This document shows, piece by piece, positions 43,117-53,038 of a stretch of 64,000 nucleotides of DNA. The DNA is from Streptomyces sp. NBC_00223 (GTDB lineage Bacteria; Actinomycetota; Actinomycetes; Streptomycetales; Streptomycetaceae). Where the stretch lies: the NCBI RefSeq assembly GCF_036199905.1, contig NZ_CP108109.1, positions 3,457,501-3,521,500 of the forward strand, given 5' to 3'. The notes beneath the pieces were generated by a model, which saw only the letters and a list, made by a program, of their open reading frames with translations, ran no database searches and had not been told where the DNA came from. Made by a program: the position numbers and the translations under genes. Each line of letters begins with the position of its first letter. The stretch's first letter is position 1.

Positions 43117-44385
43117 ATGGTGAACGCCAAGCGCGGGGCCGCGGCGGGGGTGACCGCGGCCGGGGTCGCGCTGGCACTGGCGCTGACCGCCTGTCAGGGG
43201 ACGGGCGACAAGCACGACGACGGCGCGGACGGCCAGGGCGGCGCGACGGTCGCCGCCGAACCCGTCGGGCATGTCCCAGGGCCGACGCAGACACCCTCGT
43301 GGGACGGCAAGACCCGGGTGATCGGCGACGGTTCCACCTCGTACACCGGGCCGCAGCCCCACCAGCCGAAGCCCCAGAAGCTCAAACCCGGCCAGAAACC
43401 ACCGCAGTTCGTGGTCTTCTCCTGGGACGGCGCGCTGGAGAACGACGACCACTTCTTCTCCCGCTTCCGCGAGCTGGCCAAGGAGAACAACGCCAACATG
43501 ACGTTCTTCCTCAGCGGCATCTACCTGCTGCCGAAGGAGAAGTCCACGCTCTACCACGCCCCCGAGCACAACCCGGGCGACTCCGCCATCGACTTCCCCA
43601 CCGCCGAGCACGTCAAGTGGACGCTGGAACAACTGCGGTTGGCCTGGGAGGAGGGCGACGAGATCGGCACCCACTTCAACGGGCACTTCTGCGCCCCGGA
43701 CAAGGGCGCCGGCATCGACTGGAGCACCCAGGAGTGGAAGAGCGAGATAGCCCAGGCGTACTCGTTCGTCCAGAACTGGAAGACGAACACCGGCTTCACG
43801 GACATCCCGCCGCTGCCCTTCGACTACGACCAGGAGCTGGTCGGCGGCCGCGCGCCCTGCCTCGAAGGCCAGAAGAACCTGCTGCCCGCCGCCAAGTCGC
43901 TCGGCTGGCGCTACGACGCCAGCTCGCCCGGCGACTTCCAGCTGTGGCCGGCCAAGCTCGACGGGGTGTGGAACTTCCCGCTGGAGCTGATGCCGTACCC
44001 GAACAAGAACTTCCAAGTCCTGTCCATGGACTTCAACTTCCTCTACAACCAGTCCGGCGGTGACGTCACCGAGGGCGACCCGGCGATGTACCCGGCCTGG
44101 GAGAAGGAGACCCGGCAGGGCTACCTCAACGGCTTCGAGCGCGTCTACAACGGCAGCCGGGCCCCGCTGTTCATCGGCAACCACTTCGAGACCTGGAACG
44201 GCGGCATCTACATGCAGGCCATCGAGGACGTGGTGAAGGACGTGTGCAAGCGGGACGGGGTGCGCTGCGTGTCGTTCAAGGAGCTGTGCGACTGGCTGGA
44301 CGTCCAGGACCCGGCCGTACTGGCGAAGTTGCGCAATCTGGACCCGAGCGAGTCGCCGGACTGGGCGACGTTCCTCAAGAAGTAG
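43117..44385 (+). CDS. NodB-like polysaccharide-deacetylase lipoprotein
   Basis: The product has 422 residues with a lipoprotein signal peptide (VALALALTACQGTG). The enzymatic part resembles the NodB fold: VVFSWDGALENDDHFF (Asp of motif 1, normally TFDDG), DEIGTHFNGHFC (motif 2, HxxxH), and later WRYDASSPGDFQLWP and GNHFETWNGG. Motif 1 is changed and a large insertion follows it, so activity on peptidoglycan or another glycan is likely but not certain. The start ATG at 43117 is placed for a typical signal peptide. Confidence 0.75.
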   Translation: MVNAKRGAAAGVTAAGVALALALTACQGTGDKHDDGADGQGGATVAAEPVGHVPGPTQTPSWDGKTRVIGDGSTSYTGPQPHQPKPQKLKPGQKPPQFVVFSWDGALENDDHFFSRFRELAKENNANMTFFLSGIYLLPKEKSTLYHAPEHNPGDSAIDFPTAEHVKWTLEQLRLAWEEGDEIGTHFNGHFCAPDKGAGIDWSTQEWKSEIAQAYSFVQNWKTNTGFTDIPPLPFDYDQELVGGRAPCLEGQKNLLPAAKSLGWRYDASSPGDFQLWPAKLDGVWNFPLELMPYPNKNFQVLSMDFNFLYNQSGGDVTEGDPAMYPAWEKETRQGYLNGFERVYNGSRAPLFIGNHFETWNGGIYMQAIEDVVKDVCKRDGVRCVSFKELCDWLDVQDPAVLAKLRNLDPSESPDWATFLKK

Positions 44386-44499
44386 CGCCGGGGGCAAGGG
44401 AGTTCGGGCCCCCGACGCTCACGCGGGCGTCACGGCGGCGGGCGTCATCCGAGTCCGCGGGCCCTCACTGGGCGGGCATCACCCGAGCCGCCGGCGCCC

Positions 44500-46542
44500 T
44501 CACCGCACCGCCTTCTCGTACCGCGTCCACATCTCCGTCGGATACGTGCTGCTGCCCTCGGAGTCGGACCAACCCGTCATCCCCGTCAGCGGTTTCAGCT
44601 CCTGCGTCTTCGGGTCGACCCGGAAGAGCGCCACGGCCGTCGACACCTTCGGGTCGTAGCCGACGAACCACGCCGCCTTGTCGTCCAGCGTGCTTCCCGC
44701 CTTGCCCGCGAGCCCCCGTCCGGCTTCCCCCGCCTCCACCGCGGCGCCTTCGCTCACCGAGCCGCGCAGCGCGTCGTCCACCTCGCCCGCCACCTTCGCG
44801 GTGAACGGGTGTGTGACGGTGGGCTGTTGCACCGCGATCCGCACCCCGTCGTGGGTGATCCGGACGACCGAGTACGGATCGGTGTGCGTGCCCTGCGCGG
44901 CGAACGTCCCGTAGGCGCTGGCCATCCGTATCGGGCTCGGCGTGGCGGTGCCGAGCGAGAAGTCGGGGATCTGCTCGCCGAAACTGTTGGGCAGCAGCCC
45001 CGCGTCGATGGACGCCTGCCGTACCTGGTTGAGGCCGACGTCCATGCCGAGTTGCATGATCGGGCCGTTGACCGAGTCGACCACCGCCTTGCGCAGACTG
45101 ATCTTCCCCCAGGAGCGGTCGCCGTCGTTGTGCCCCTTCGCGATCCGTCCGGCCCGGTCCCAGTACGGCCCCTCGGGCGTCGTGATCATCGCCTCGTCGT
45201 CCCCGTCGTAGACCGAGTCCGGGGTGACGGGCGTACGTGGCGCGTCGCGTGTGAGCACGACGCCGTCGCGCAGCCCGGCCGCGTAGACGAAGGGCGTGTA
45301 CGTGGTGCCGGCCGGCACGATCGAGATGTTGGCGTCGTCGAAGCCCTGTTTGAGGTAGTCGGGGCCGCCGTAGAGCGCGAGGATGCGCCCGTCGGCGGCC
45401 ACGGACGCGGCGCCGACCCGTACGTCCTTGTCGGCGTCCCGCTCACTCGGATCGAGGGCGCTGATCTGCTTCTTGACGGAGTCGGCGAGCGCGGTGACCC
45501 GGGGCCGCTCGAAGGTCGTGTAGATCTGGTAGCCGCCGAGGTCGAACTGCGCGTCGGAGATCCCGCTGTGCGCGGCGACGTACGCCCGCGCGGTGTCCAC
45601 CAGATAGCCGGTCTGCCCGCTCAACCCCACCGGTTTGGGCGGGGCGATGGGCTCGGGAAAGGTCGTGTACGTGGCGCGTTCGGCCCGCGACAGCTTGCCT
45701 ATCTTGACCATCCGGTCCAGCACCCAGTTCCAACGCTGCACCGCCCGGGCGTGGTTGGCCGCGCTGAGCGAAGGGTCGTAGATCCCGGCCCCCTTGAGCA
45801 GCGTGGCGAGGAACGCGCCCTGACTGGCGTTGAGTTGGGAGACGTCCTTGCCGTAGTACGCCTTGGCCGCGCGCTGCACGCCGTACGCTCCCCGGCCGAA
45901 CCAGCTGGTGTTGAGGTAGCCGTCCAGTATCTGCTGCTTGCCCATCTTGTTGTCGAGCTTGACCGAGATGAACATCTCGGTGATCTTGCGGGAGAGCGTC
46001 TGGTTCTGGTTGAGGTAGACGTTCTTCACGTACTGCTGGGTGATCGTGGAGCCGCCCTGGGTGTCCCCGCCGGTCGCCATCTCGTACAGCGCGCGGCTGA
46101 TGCCCTTCGGCGAGACGCCGGGGTCGGTGTAGAAGGACGCGTTCTCGGCCGCGAGTACGGCCCACTGGACGGAGGTCGGGATGCGGTCGAGCGGCATCGA
46201 CTGGCGGTCGATGGGGCCGACGCGGGCCATCTCGGTGCCGTCGGCCCAGTAGTAGACGTTGTCCTGCTGGGTGGCGACGGCGTTGAGGTCCTTGGGTATG
46301 TCGGTCTGCACATAGACGTAGCCGATGAAGGCGACCAGGGCGAAGGCGGCCCAGACGAAGAGCATCGTCACCTGGCGCGTGGAGGGCAACCACCGCCGGA
46401 TTCCCCGGAGTTCGGGTCGCGGATAGCGGGGCCGCATCCGCCGCGGAAGGTCGGCCCAGGGGATCTCACCCCAGGTCGACGGCAGCGTGAAGGTCCGCGG
46501 CCGCTCCTGCTGTGGCCGCGTTTTGTGACGTCCCGCGCTCAT
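44500..46542 (-). CDS. Class A penicillin-binding protein with eroded transpeptidase motifs
   Basis: The product has 680 residues from the ATG at 46542. A membrane anchor (MLFVWAAFALVAFIGYVYV) is followed by a glycosyltransferase-51 domain with GGSTITQQYVKN, RKITEMFISVKLD and ILDGYLNTSWFGRGAYGVQ. In the transpeptidase domain the active-site SxxK is replaced by TTYT (VPAGTTYTPF, about 412-415), while SVN is kept (about 488) and KTG is KAG (about 613). The protein should therefore polymerise glycan strands but not crosslink peptides. Streptomycetes are known to carry several class A PBPs; this one is probably structural or regulatory in its second domain. Confidence 0.85.
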   Translation of the reverse strand: MSAGRHKTRPQQERPRTFTLPSTWGEIPWADLPRRMRPRYPRPELRGIRRWLPSTRQVTMLFVWAAFALVAFIGYVYVQTDIPKDLNAVATQQDNVYYWADGTEMARVGPIDRQSMPLDRIPTSVQWAVLAAENASFYTDPGVSPKGISRALYEMATGGDTQGGSTITQQYVKNVYLNQNQTLSRKITEMFISVKLDNKMGKQQILDGYLNTSWFGRGAYGVQRAAKAYYGKDVSQLNASQGAFLATLLKGAGIYDPSLSAANHARAVQRWNWVLDRMVKIGKLSRAERATYTTFPEPIAPPKPVGLSGQTGYLVDTARAYVAAHSGISDAQFDLGGYQIYTTFERPRVTALADSVKKQISALDPSERDADKDVRVGAASVAADGRILALYGGPDYLKQGFDDANISIVPAGTTYTPFVYAAGLRDGVVLTRDAPRTPVTPDSVYDGDDEAMITTPEGPYWDRAGRIAKGHNDGDRSWGKISLRKAVVDSVNGPIMQLGMDVGLNQVRQASIDAGLLPNSFGEQIPDFSLGTATPSPIRMASAYGTFAAQGTHTDPYSVVRITHDGVRIAVQQPTVTHPFTAKVAGEVDDALRGSVSEGAAVEAGEAGRGLAGKAGSTLDDKAAWFVGYDPKVSTAVALFRVDPKTQELKPLTGMTGWSDSEGSSTYPTEMWTRYEKAVR

Positions 46543-46826
46543 TCCCCACCCCTGAGAACCGTCGAAAGGGGCTGTCTCCCTCTCGAACCGTCCGAGCCTA
46601 CGGTCCCTGCTCGAACACACGCCCCTGGACACCCACCCCACCGTGTAACAGTTACGCCCCGTTCCCCGGGGACGGCCGGCAATCGACTCTGTCGTCCGCC
46701 AAGTTGGGCTCGATCGGGACGGCGGGGCCGACGTCGTCTCCTCGACTCTCCTCTGGCCGAAGGTTCAACGCCGCAATTGTCAGCGGCTCCTGTTACATAT
46801 GAGGCTGACCTACTCAGCGCAGAGGG

Positions 46827-49800
46827 ATGATCACGGTGATCGACGAAAGACTCGACGGTGGGCTCGGCACTCCCGTGGCAGGGCTCTATGAGCAATTGAT
46901 CACCACACGGCTGGCGGAACGGATCAAGGATCTCGAAGCTGCGGGCCTGCGTGTCATCGATGGCCCCTTGGGCAAGGAATCTGCTCCTCATGTCCTCGCC
47001 CGGCACATCGGCACCACGGTTCGTCGCATCCTCCAGAACCTGACACCAAGTGAGCAGGTCATCGCGGCGAACCAGATCCTCACGTCCATGGGTACCGTCG
47101 AGGGCGCTCAGGAGTGGATCAATCTGGTGGCGGACGGCCCCCGCCAACTCCTGGCCATCGCCGAGCAGGAAGCCCCCGGGGTCTACACCATCCGCCCTGC
47201 CACTCCGCTCTCCGACACGGCCCTGATCACCAACTCGCCTGAAGACCCGAACCTGGGCTTTGAGTTGCGCGCGGAACTGGCCACCGCCGACCGCATCGAC
47301 CTCCTCTGCGCGTTCGTGAAGTGGCACGGCCTGCGTGTGCTGGAGCAGCCCTTGAAGGCGGCACGGGATCGCGGCGTGCCGATCAGGGTCATCACCACGA
47401 CCTACATCGGTGCCACGGAGAGACGTGCGCTCGACCGGCTGGTCCGCGAATTCGACGCGGAGGTGAAGATCAACTATGAGACGCGCTCCACCCGCCTCCA
47501 CGCGAAAGCATGGCTGTTCCGTCGTAACAGCGAGTACCACACGGCCTATGTCGGCAGTTCCAACCTTTCCAGAACTGCCCTGTTGGACGGTTTGGAGTGG
47601 AATGTACGTCTCTCGTCGGTCGCGACCCCGGCCGTCATAAGGAAGTTCGAGGCCACCTTCGACTCCTATTGGAGCGAAGCAGCTTTTGAGACCTACGACC
47701 CGGACCGCGACGGGCAACGGCTCTCCGACGCCCTCGCCGCCGCAGGCAACGGGGGCAAGGACAGCGCCGGACGTCAGATCATCAGCCTCTCGGGACTTGA
47801 GGTCCGCCCTTACCCCTACCAGCGGGACATGCTGGAACGGCTCGAGGTCGAACGTGAGGTTCATGACCGGCACCAGAACCTGCTGGTCGCCGCAACCGGC
47901 ACGGGCAAGACGGTCATAGCCGCCATCGACTACCGGAACCTGCGCCGCAAACTGGGCCGCGACCTACGGCTGTTGTTCGTCGCCCATCGCCGAGAGATCC
48001 TGGAACAGTCGCTACGGAAGTATCAAGAAGTTCTCGACGACGCGAATTTCGGCGAATCGCTTCATTCGAACGAAATTCCGGAGAACTGGACTCACGTTTT
48101 CGCCAGCGTTCAATCTCTGCATCCCCGGACGCTCGAACGACTCGCGCCCGACCATTTCGACATCATCGTGATCGATGAGTTCCACCACGGCACAGCTCCC
48201 ACCTATCGCCGCATCATCGATCACTTCACCCCGACCGAACTGCTCGGCCTCACAGCCACGCCAGAGCGTATGGACGGCCTCAGTATCCAGGATGAGTTCT
48301 TCGACGGTCGGATCGCCGCAGAGATGCGCCTGTGGGAGGCCCTGGAGAACGACCTTCTCAGCCCGTTCCACTACTTCGGCATCAGTGACAGCACCGACAT
48401 GACAGCGATCACATGGAAACGTGGCTCTTACGACACCAAGGACCTGAGCAATCTCTTCACCGGAAATGACGCCCGCGCACGACTGGTCGTGCGTGCGGTC
48501 CAGGACAAGGTGACAGATCCCGGCGCCATGCGGGCCCTCGGATTCTGTGTCTCGGTGGAACACGCCCGCTATATGGCCGGCTTCTTCCGTAGGGCCGGAT
48601 TCAATGCGGTGGCTCTGTCCAGCGATACGCCAAAGGACGAGCGGAAGGCTGCGCTGGCTGAGTTGAAGTCCGGCAGCATGCAGGTGATCTTCTCAGTGGA
48701 CCTCTTCAACGAGGGTCTCGATGTCCCGGACGTGGACACACTGCTGCTCCTCCGCCCGACCTCAAGCGCGACCGTCTTCCTCCAGCAATTGGGCCGCGGC
48801 TTGAGACGTAGCGAGGGCAAGGCTGTCCTGACTGTCTTGGACTTCATCGGTCATCACCGTGCCGAATTCCGCTTCGAAGAACAGTTCCGTGCGCTGACGA
48901 ATCTCACCCGAACGCGGTTGTTTTCCAGCGTCGAACAGGACTTCCCCCAACTACCCTCGGGCTGCCAGATCATCCTGGAGCCAAAGGCCAAGGATCTGAT
49001 CCTCAAGAACATCAAGAGTCAGATCAGCGTCAACGTCACCCAACTGGCCCGCGAAGTCGCATCGTACGCGCGACCCAACCTTGCAGACTATCTCAAGGAA
49101 AGCGGACGCGAGATCCGTGAGCTTTATCGTGCCGGAAACACTTGGACCGGACTTCTACGCCGTGCCGGCCTGCTCGCCGAAGCCGCTCCGAGCAATGAGA
49201 AGGAACTGCTCCGGCGCGCATCCGCATTTCTCCACGTCGATGATCCGGTTCGTGTCGCCACATACACCCGGCTCCTCGAGGACGACGCTCCCGCGTACGA
49301 CTCGTTGGACGACCAGCAGCAGGCGTACGCCCGCATGCTGTACTTCTCCCTCTGGCCTCTCGGCGGCTTCAATGACTACGGCGAAGCCTTCCGGTCCTTG
49401 CGCTCCCAGGAGGCATTCCGGCTTGAGGTGCAACAGATCCTCGCGTACGGGCTCGACCACACCGAGCACGTACCGGTTCCTCTCCTGGGCGCGCACTCCG
49501 GGTTGCCGTTGGCCATCCATGCCTCGTACAACCGCGAAGAAATCCTGGCCGCCCTCGGTGAGTCGGTGATCGGTGGTTTTATGCCGGGCAACTTCCGTGA
49601 AGGTGTGAGGTGGTGTCCGACCATCAACACGGACGCTCTGTTCATCACCTTGGAGAAGGACGACAAGGACTTCTCGCCACAGACGCGATACCGGGACTAC
49701 GCCATGAACGAGTCCCTGTTCCACTGGGAGAGCCAGGGACGCACGTCCGAGACGTCCGCCACCGGTAGGCGCTATCGGACCCACCGCAGCCAGGGCACCC

Positions 49801-49982
49801 ATGTACTGCTCTTCGTCCGCCGCTACAAGCACACGGACATCAGTGGTCCGCAACCTTGGCTCTTCCTCGGCCCTGCCGAGTACGTCGAGCACAAGGGCAG
49901 CAAGCCGATGGGCATCGTCTGGAAGCTCAGCCATGCCATGCCCGCCGATGTGTGGACCTACTCGGCCATCGCGGCAAGTTGA
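46827..49982 (+). CDS. PLD-domain / DEAD-box helicase / DUF3427 protein
   Basis: The product has 1,051 residues. From the N-terminus: a phospholipase-D-like nuclease domain with TRLHAKAWLF (HxK, about 225) and YVGSSNLSRTAL; a superfamily 2 helicase with Walker A AATGTGKTV (about 355-363), VIDEFHH (about 449), LGLTATPERMDG, and QQLGRGLRRSEGK; and a DUF3427 C-terminus ending in ESLFHWESQGRTS. This combination occurs in stand-alone defence-like genes; a DNA-cutting translocase is inferred. A GTG at 46836 is spaced better from GAGGG than the ATG at 46827. Its codon use is less G+C-biased than its neighbours. Confidence 0.88.
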   Translation: MITVIDERLDGGLGTPVAGLYEQLITTRLAERIKDLEAAGLRVIDGPLGKESAPHVLARHIGTTVRRILQNLTPSEQVIAANQILTSMGTVEGAQEWINLVADGPRQLLAIAEQEAPGVYTIRPATPLSDTALITNSPEDPNLGFELRAELATADRIDLLCAFVKWHGLRVLEQPLKAARDRGVPIRVITTTYIGATERRALDRLVREFDAEVKINYETRSTRLHAKAWLFRRNSEYHTAYVGSSNLSRTALLDGLEWNVRLSSVATPAVIRKFEATFDSYWSEAAFETYDPDRDGQRLSDALAAAGNGGKDSAGRQIISLSGLEVRPYPYQRDMLERLEVEREVHDRHQNLLVAATGTGKTVIAAIDYRNLRRKLGRDLRLLFVAHRREILEQSLRKYQEVLDDANFGESLHSNEIPENWTHVFASVQSLHPRTLERLAPDHFDIIVIDEFHHGTAPTYRRIIDHFTPTELLGLTATPERMDGLSIQDEFFDGRIAAEMRLWEALENDLLSPFHYFGISDSTDMTAITWKRGSYDTKDLSNLFTGNDARARLVVRAVQDKVTDPGAMRALGFCVSVEHARYMAGFFRRAGFNAVALSSDTPKDERKAALAELKSGSMQVIFSVDLFNEGLDVPDVDTLLLLRPTSSATVFLQQLGRGLRRSEGKAVLTVLDFIGHHRAEFRFEEQFRALTNLTRTRLFSSVEQDFPQLPSGCQIILEPKAKDLILKNIKSQISVNVTQLAREVASYARPNLADYLKESGREIRELYRAGNTWTGLLRRAGLLAEAAPSNEKELLRRASAFLHVDDPVRVATYTRLLEDDAPAYDSLDDQQQAYARMLYFSLWPLGGFNDYGEAFRSLRSQEAFRLEVQQILAYGLDHTEHVPVPLLGAHSGLPLAIHASYNREEILAALGESVIGGFMPGNFREGVRWCPTINTDALFITLEKDDKDFSPQTRYRDYAMNESLFHWESQGRTSETSATGRRYRTHRSQGTHVLLFVRRYKHTDISGPQPWLFLGPAEYVEHKGSKPMGIVWKLSHAMPADVWTYSAIAAS

Positions 49983-50742
49983 GTCACCTGTCCACCGTCC
50001 GGGCCACGCACGGAAGACGAGGGTGGGTCAGTAGATGATGTCGATCTGGGTGTCCCCCAGGTCGGCATCCCCCGCGACGCTACGGCGACCGGTTCCGCTT
50101 CCTGACGGACCCGGCCGCCAGGCGATCGAGCGCTCGCGTCACGAGCCGCGCCACGCCGTAACGGCCAGGGCTTTTTCGTCGTCGATCGGACGCGACCGAA
50201 TAACGTCGCGTGAGGGGGCACCGGATCCGCCGCGTCCGGAATCGTATACGTGGCGCGCGAGCAGGCCGTTTCCTTCGTATTCGACGGCCCGCGGCGATTT
50301 CCCCCATGGCGACCGCCGTCAATTCCCCCCGTTTGATGACGATTTCCGGAACCGTGGCACGCGGGTCGAACGGCCCACAGAGCGCTTTCCAGCCACCCGG
50401 CACGCCCCTCGCCCCCGCCCCCGCGCCGCGTGAACCGCCCCCCACGGATCGGGGGATGCGGCGAGCCGCCGCCACAGCGCGCCGCTTCTGCCGAGGTCAG
50501 AGCCACCCCGGCGGCCCCCGCACGGGAATCGCCCCCCGCACGCATCGCCACTTCGTCCGATCATATGACCGGAATGAACCAGCCCACCCGTTTTATTTCC
50601 TTGAAGGATTCGACCTGGAAAACCAGTGATACCGCTGTAACACTCTGTGTCTGACGGGTCGGCACCGGCCCACGGGGGGCTCGTACGCGCCCGGGGCCAT
50701 GGACCTGCGGCGTTCGTGGACGAGCGATGGAGGTCCAGGCGG
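49983..50742. other. Gap without a supported gene
   Basis: About 760 bases between the helicase and the LuxR-type regulator. The first third has ordinary high G+C; the last part is A/T-richer (for example around 50565-50640), as expected for a promoter region. No frame shows family motifs, and no tRNA or riboswitch was recognised. Confidence 0.45.
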
Positions 50743-51951
50743 ATGAAATCCGAAGCGATGCAAGTCCTGTGCGCACCGCCGTTGGCGGGCGGTCAAGGAA
50801 CCGGAGTGAGGCACCAGCGCGATGTGTCGGCCGCCGTGACCCTGTACGAGGTCGCGGCGGCGTACGGCGGGGAGGTCGCGGACATCAGCACGCGTTCCGG
50901 GCTGGACGCGGCGCGTACGGCGGCCGGTTGGCGGACGCTCAAGGAGATGGGTCTGGTCAAGGTCGTCGACGGCCGGGTCGAGACCGTGGAGCCGCAGGCC
51001 GCGCTGGCCGTGCTCATGGGCAGCTACACCGCCAACGTCCATGAGCAGTTGCAGTCCGCCCTCGCGGTCAACGACGCGACGCAGAAGCTGCTGACCGTCT
51101 TCCAGCCCGCGGCCACCCGGCGCCAGCAGCAGGTCCAGCTGCTGGTGGACCAGTACACCGGGCCGGAGAGCCGCGAACGCGCGCTGCGCGACATCGCCGC
51201 GACCCTGCGCGAGTCCGCCGACTCGCTGCACCAGGGGCCGCTGCCGACCGACCCGGCGGCGCTCGACCGCTCGCTGGAGATGGACGCGGGACTGGCCAGG
51301 CGCGGCATACGCGTACGCGCGCTGTACCCGCGCAGGCTGCTCAGCGAGCCGGCCAACGCCCGTTATCTGCGCCGGCTTTCCGACGTGGGCGTCACCGTAC
51401 GCGTCACCGACCACATCGCCCACGACATGCTGATCTTCGACCGGCACACCGTCTGCCTGCCGGGCTGCGCCGGCCTCGACGCCCGCACGGCCACGACCGC
51501 GGCCACGGCCACGGCCCAGGCCCGCGCCCACACCCACACCCACCCACAGGCCCAAACCCACGAACAGACCACGCGCCCGACAGCGGTCCCAGGCACGACC
51601 CCGAGCACCCCCTACGGCACGGACACCCCCGACGCACCCTCGATGATCCGTATCCGCTGTTCCCTGCTCGTCCAGTCCTTCGCCTCGATCTACGAGACGT
51701 ACTGGCAGGGCGCGACCCCGCTGTCGCTGGCCGGCGCCCGCCCGCACCACGCCGAACTCAGCGCGCAGGAAAGGGCCGTGATCCGTCTGATGACCAACGG
51801 GTACGGCGACGACCGGATCGCCACCAGGCTCGGCATCGACCGCCGGGCCGTGGAGGACGTGATGGTCACCTTGATGGAACGCCTGGGCGCGGGCAGCCGT
51901 TTCGAGGTCGGGTACAAGCTTGCCCGGGAGCTCGATCCACGAGATCTCTGA
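50743..51951 (+). CDS. LuxR-type regulator with TrmB-like N-terminus
   Basis: The product has 402 residues from the ATG at 50743, after GGAGG. A winged helix lies at the N-terminus (AVTLYEVAAAYGGEVADIST, WRTLKEMGLVKVVDGRVE), followed by a helical segment and an effector-like domain (MDAGLARRGIRVRALYPRRL), a Thr/His-rich linker and a C-terminal LuxR helix-turn-helix (LSAQERAVIRLMTNGYGDDR, GIDRRAVEDVMVTLMERLG). It is the first gene of a probable four-gene operon with an MmyB-type regulator, an MBL hydrolase and a type III polyketide synthase, and is a candidate pathway regulator. Confidence 0.8.
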   Translation: MKSEAMQVLCAPPLAGGQGTGVRHQRDVSAAVTLYEVAAAYGGEVADISTRSGLDAARTAAGWRTLKEMGLVKVVDGRVETVEPQAALAVLMGSYTANVHEQLQSALAVNDATQKLLTVFQPAATRRQQQVQLLVDQYTGPESRERALRDIAATLRESADSLHQGPLPTDPAALDRSLEMDAGLARRGIRVRALYPRRLLSEPANARYLRRLSDVGVTVRVTDHIAHDMLIFDRHTVCLPGCAGLDARTATTAATATAQARAHTHTHPQAQTHEQTTRPTAVPGTTPSTPYGTDTPDAPSMIRIRCSLLVQSFASIYETYWQGATPLSLAGARPHHAELSAQERAVIRLMTNGYGDDRIATRLGIDRRAVEDVMVTLMERLGAGSRFEVGYKLARELDPRDL

Positions 51952-51991
51952 CCGCACGCCGCAAGTCGCTCCAAGGGGACGTGAACACGTG

Positions 51992-53038
51992 ATGCGCAAC
52001 CGCGAGGCCCTGCAGACTCTTCTCACCCGCGCCCGCGCCCGTGTCGACCCCGCCGACCTCGGCCTCACCCCGCGCGCCGACCCGCGCGGGCGCAGGGTCG
52101 AGGGGCTCACCCACGAACACATGACCCGGCTGCTCGGCTGGCCCGAGCACAAGTACGGCTATGTCGAGCGCGGCAAGCTCGCCACCCTCAGCACCGAGGT
52201 GCTCGACCCGATCGCCCGCATACTGCGCCTGTCCGACCACGAGTGGGAGGCGCTGGTGCTGTACGCGACCGGCCTCCCGCCGGCGTACCCGCTCGACCCG
52301 CGGCTCGGCACGGCGGTCCCCCGGCCCTGGGAGCGGGTGCTGCGCGACTTCTCGGAGATGGCGTACATCAACGACGTGGCGTGGGACCTCGTGGCCTACA
52401 ACAGCGCGTTCAGCCGGCTGTTCCCGCGGCGCGAGGTGCCGGCCAACACGATGCGGTGGATGCTGCTCGACCCGGAGGCCAGGGAGGTCGTTCTCGCGGA
52501 CTGGCGGGGAAGTTGGCTTCCTTTACTGGTACCCCAGCTGAGGGCGGCGGTCGCGGCGAACCCGCACAACCGGACGCTGGCCCAGCTCCAGGCCGACGTA
52601 CGGCACGATCCGGTCGTCGGCGAGATCTACGGGTCGCCGACCGCCGAGTACATCCAGCCGCGGGCCGAGGGCGCCCGCCCGCTGATGCACGCCGAACTCG
52701 GCCTCGGCTGGGCGACGATGTGCGCGGCCGGCCCCTTCGGCGTACCCGGCGGCCGGCTGATGTTCGTGCTGTACGACCAGGGCGAGCGGCCGGTGCCGCG
52801 CCCCCCGATGCACGCGCCCGCGCACGGCCCGGTGGACCCCGAACGCGATGGCTCCAACGACCTCTCCGGCAAAGGGAGTTCGGCCGCCGACCCCCGACCC
52901 GCGCAGGGCCCGGGCGGCCCCTCGGGTGACCTCACCGGCCCCCCGGATCTCCCCGTTCACACCGGCCCCGTATCGCGGCCCGGTGCCGACCCCCGTGGGG
53001 CCAACAGCCCCCGCGACCAGCACAATGAGGCTTCATGA
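51992..53038 (+). CDS. MmyB-type XRE regulator
   Basis: The product has 348 residues from the ATG at 51992. The helix-turn-helix (VEGLTHEHMTRLLGWPEHKY) is followed by the MmyB-like PAS ligand-binding domain: AYINDVAWDLVAYNSAFSRL, WLPLLVPQLRAAVAANPHN and a GEIYGSP segment. Members in Streptomyces control neighbouring genes in response to fatty-acid-like or unknown ligands. The gene lies 40 bases after the LuxR-type gene and its stop overlaps the next ATG (ATGA). The C-terminal 80 residues are Pro/Asp-rich and disordered-looking. Confidence 0.85.
   Translation: MRNREALQTLLTRARARVDPADLGLTPRADPRGRRVEGLTHEHMTRLLGWPEHKYGYVERGKLATLSTEVLDPIARILRLSDHEWEALVLYATGLPPAYPLDPRLGTAVPRPWERVLRDFSEMAYINDVAWDLVAYNSAFSRLFPRREVPANTMRWMLLDPEAREVVLADWRGSWLPLLVPQLRAAVAANPHNRTLAQLQADVRHDPVVGEIYGSPTAEYIQPRAEGARPLMHAELGLGWATMCAAGPFGVPGGRLMFVLYDQGERPVPRPPMHAPAHGPVDPERDGSNDLSGKGSSAADPRPAQGPGGPSGDLTGPPDLPVHTGPVSRPGADPRGANSPRDQHNEAS

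Noticed and set aside
38134..43294. Very long open frames on the minus strand opposite the TPR regulator, lhgO, trmB, PrsW and Uma2 genes
   Set aside because: They have biased, repetitive compositions without family motifs and arise because high-G+C codons leave few stops on the opposite strand. The plus-strand genes have clear families.
46771..46800. TTGTCA/TACATA promoter upstream of the PLD-helicase gene
   Set aside because: The spacing between the two boxes is only 11 bases, too short for a sigma-70-type promoter.
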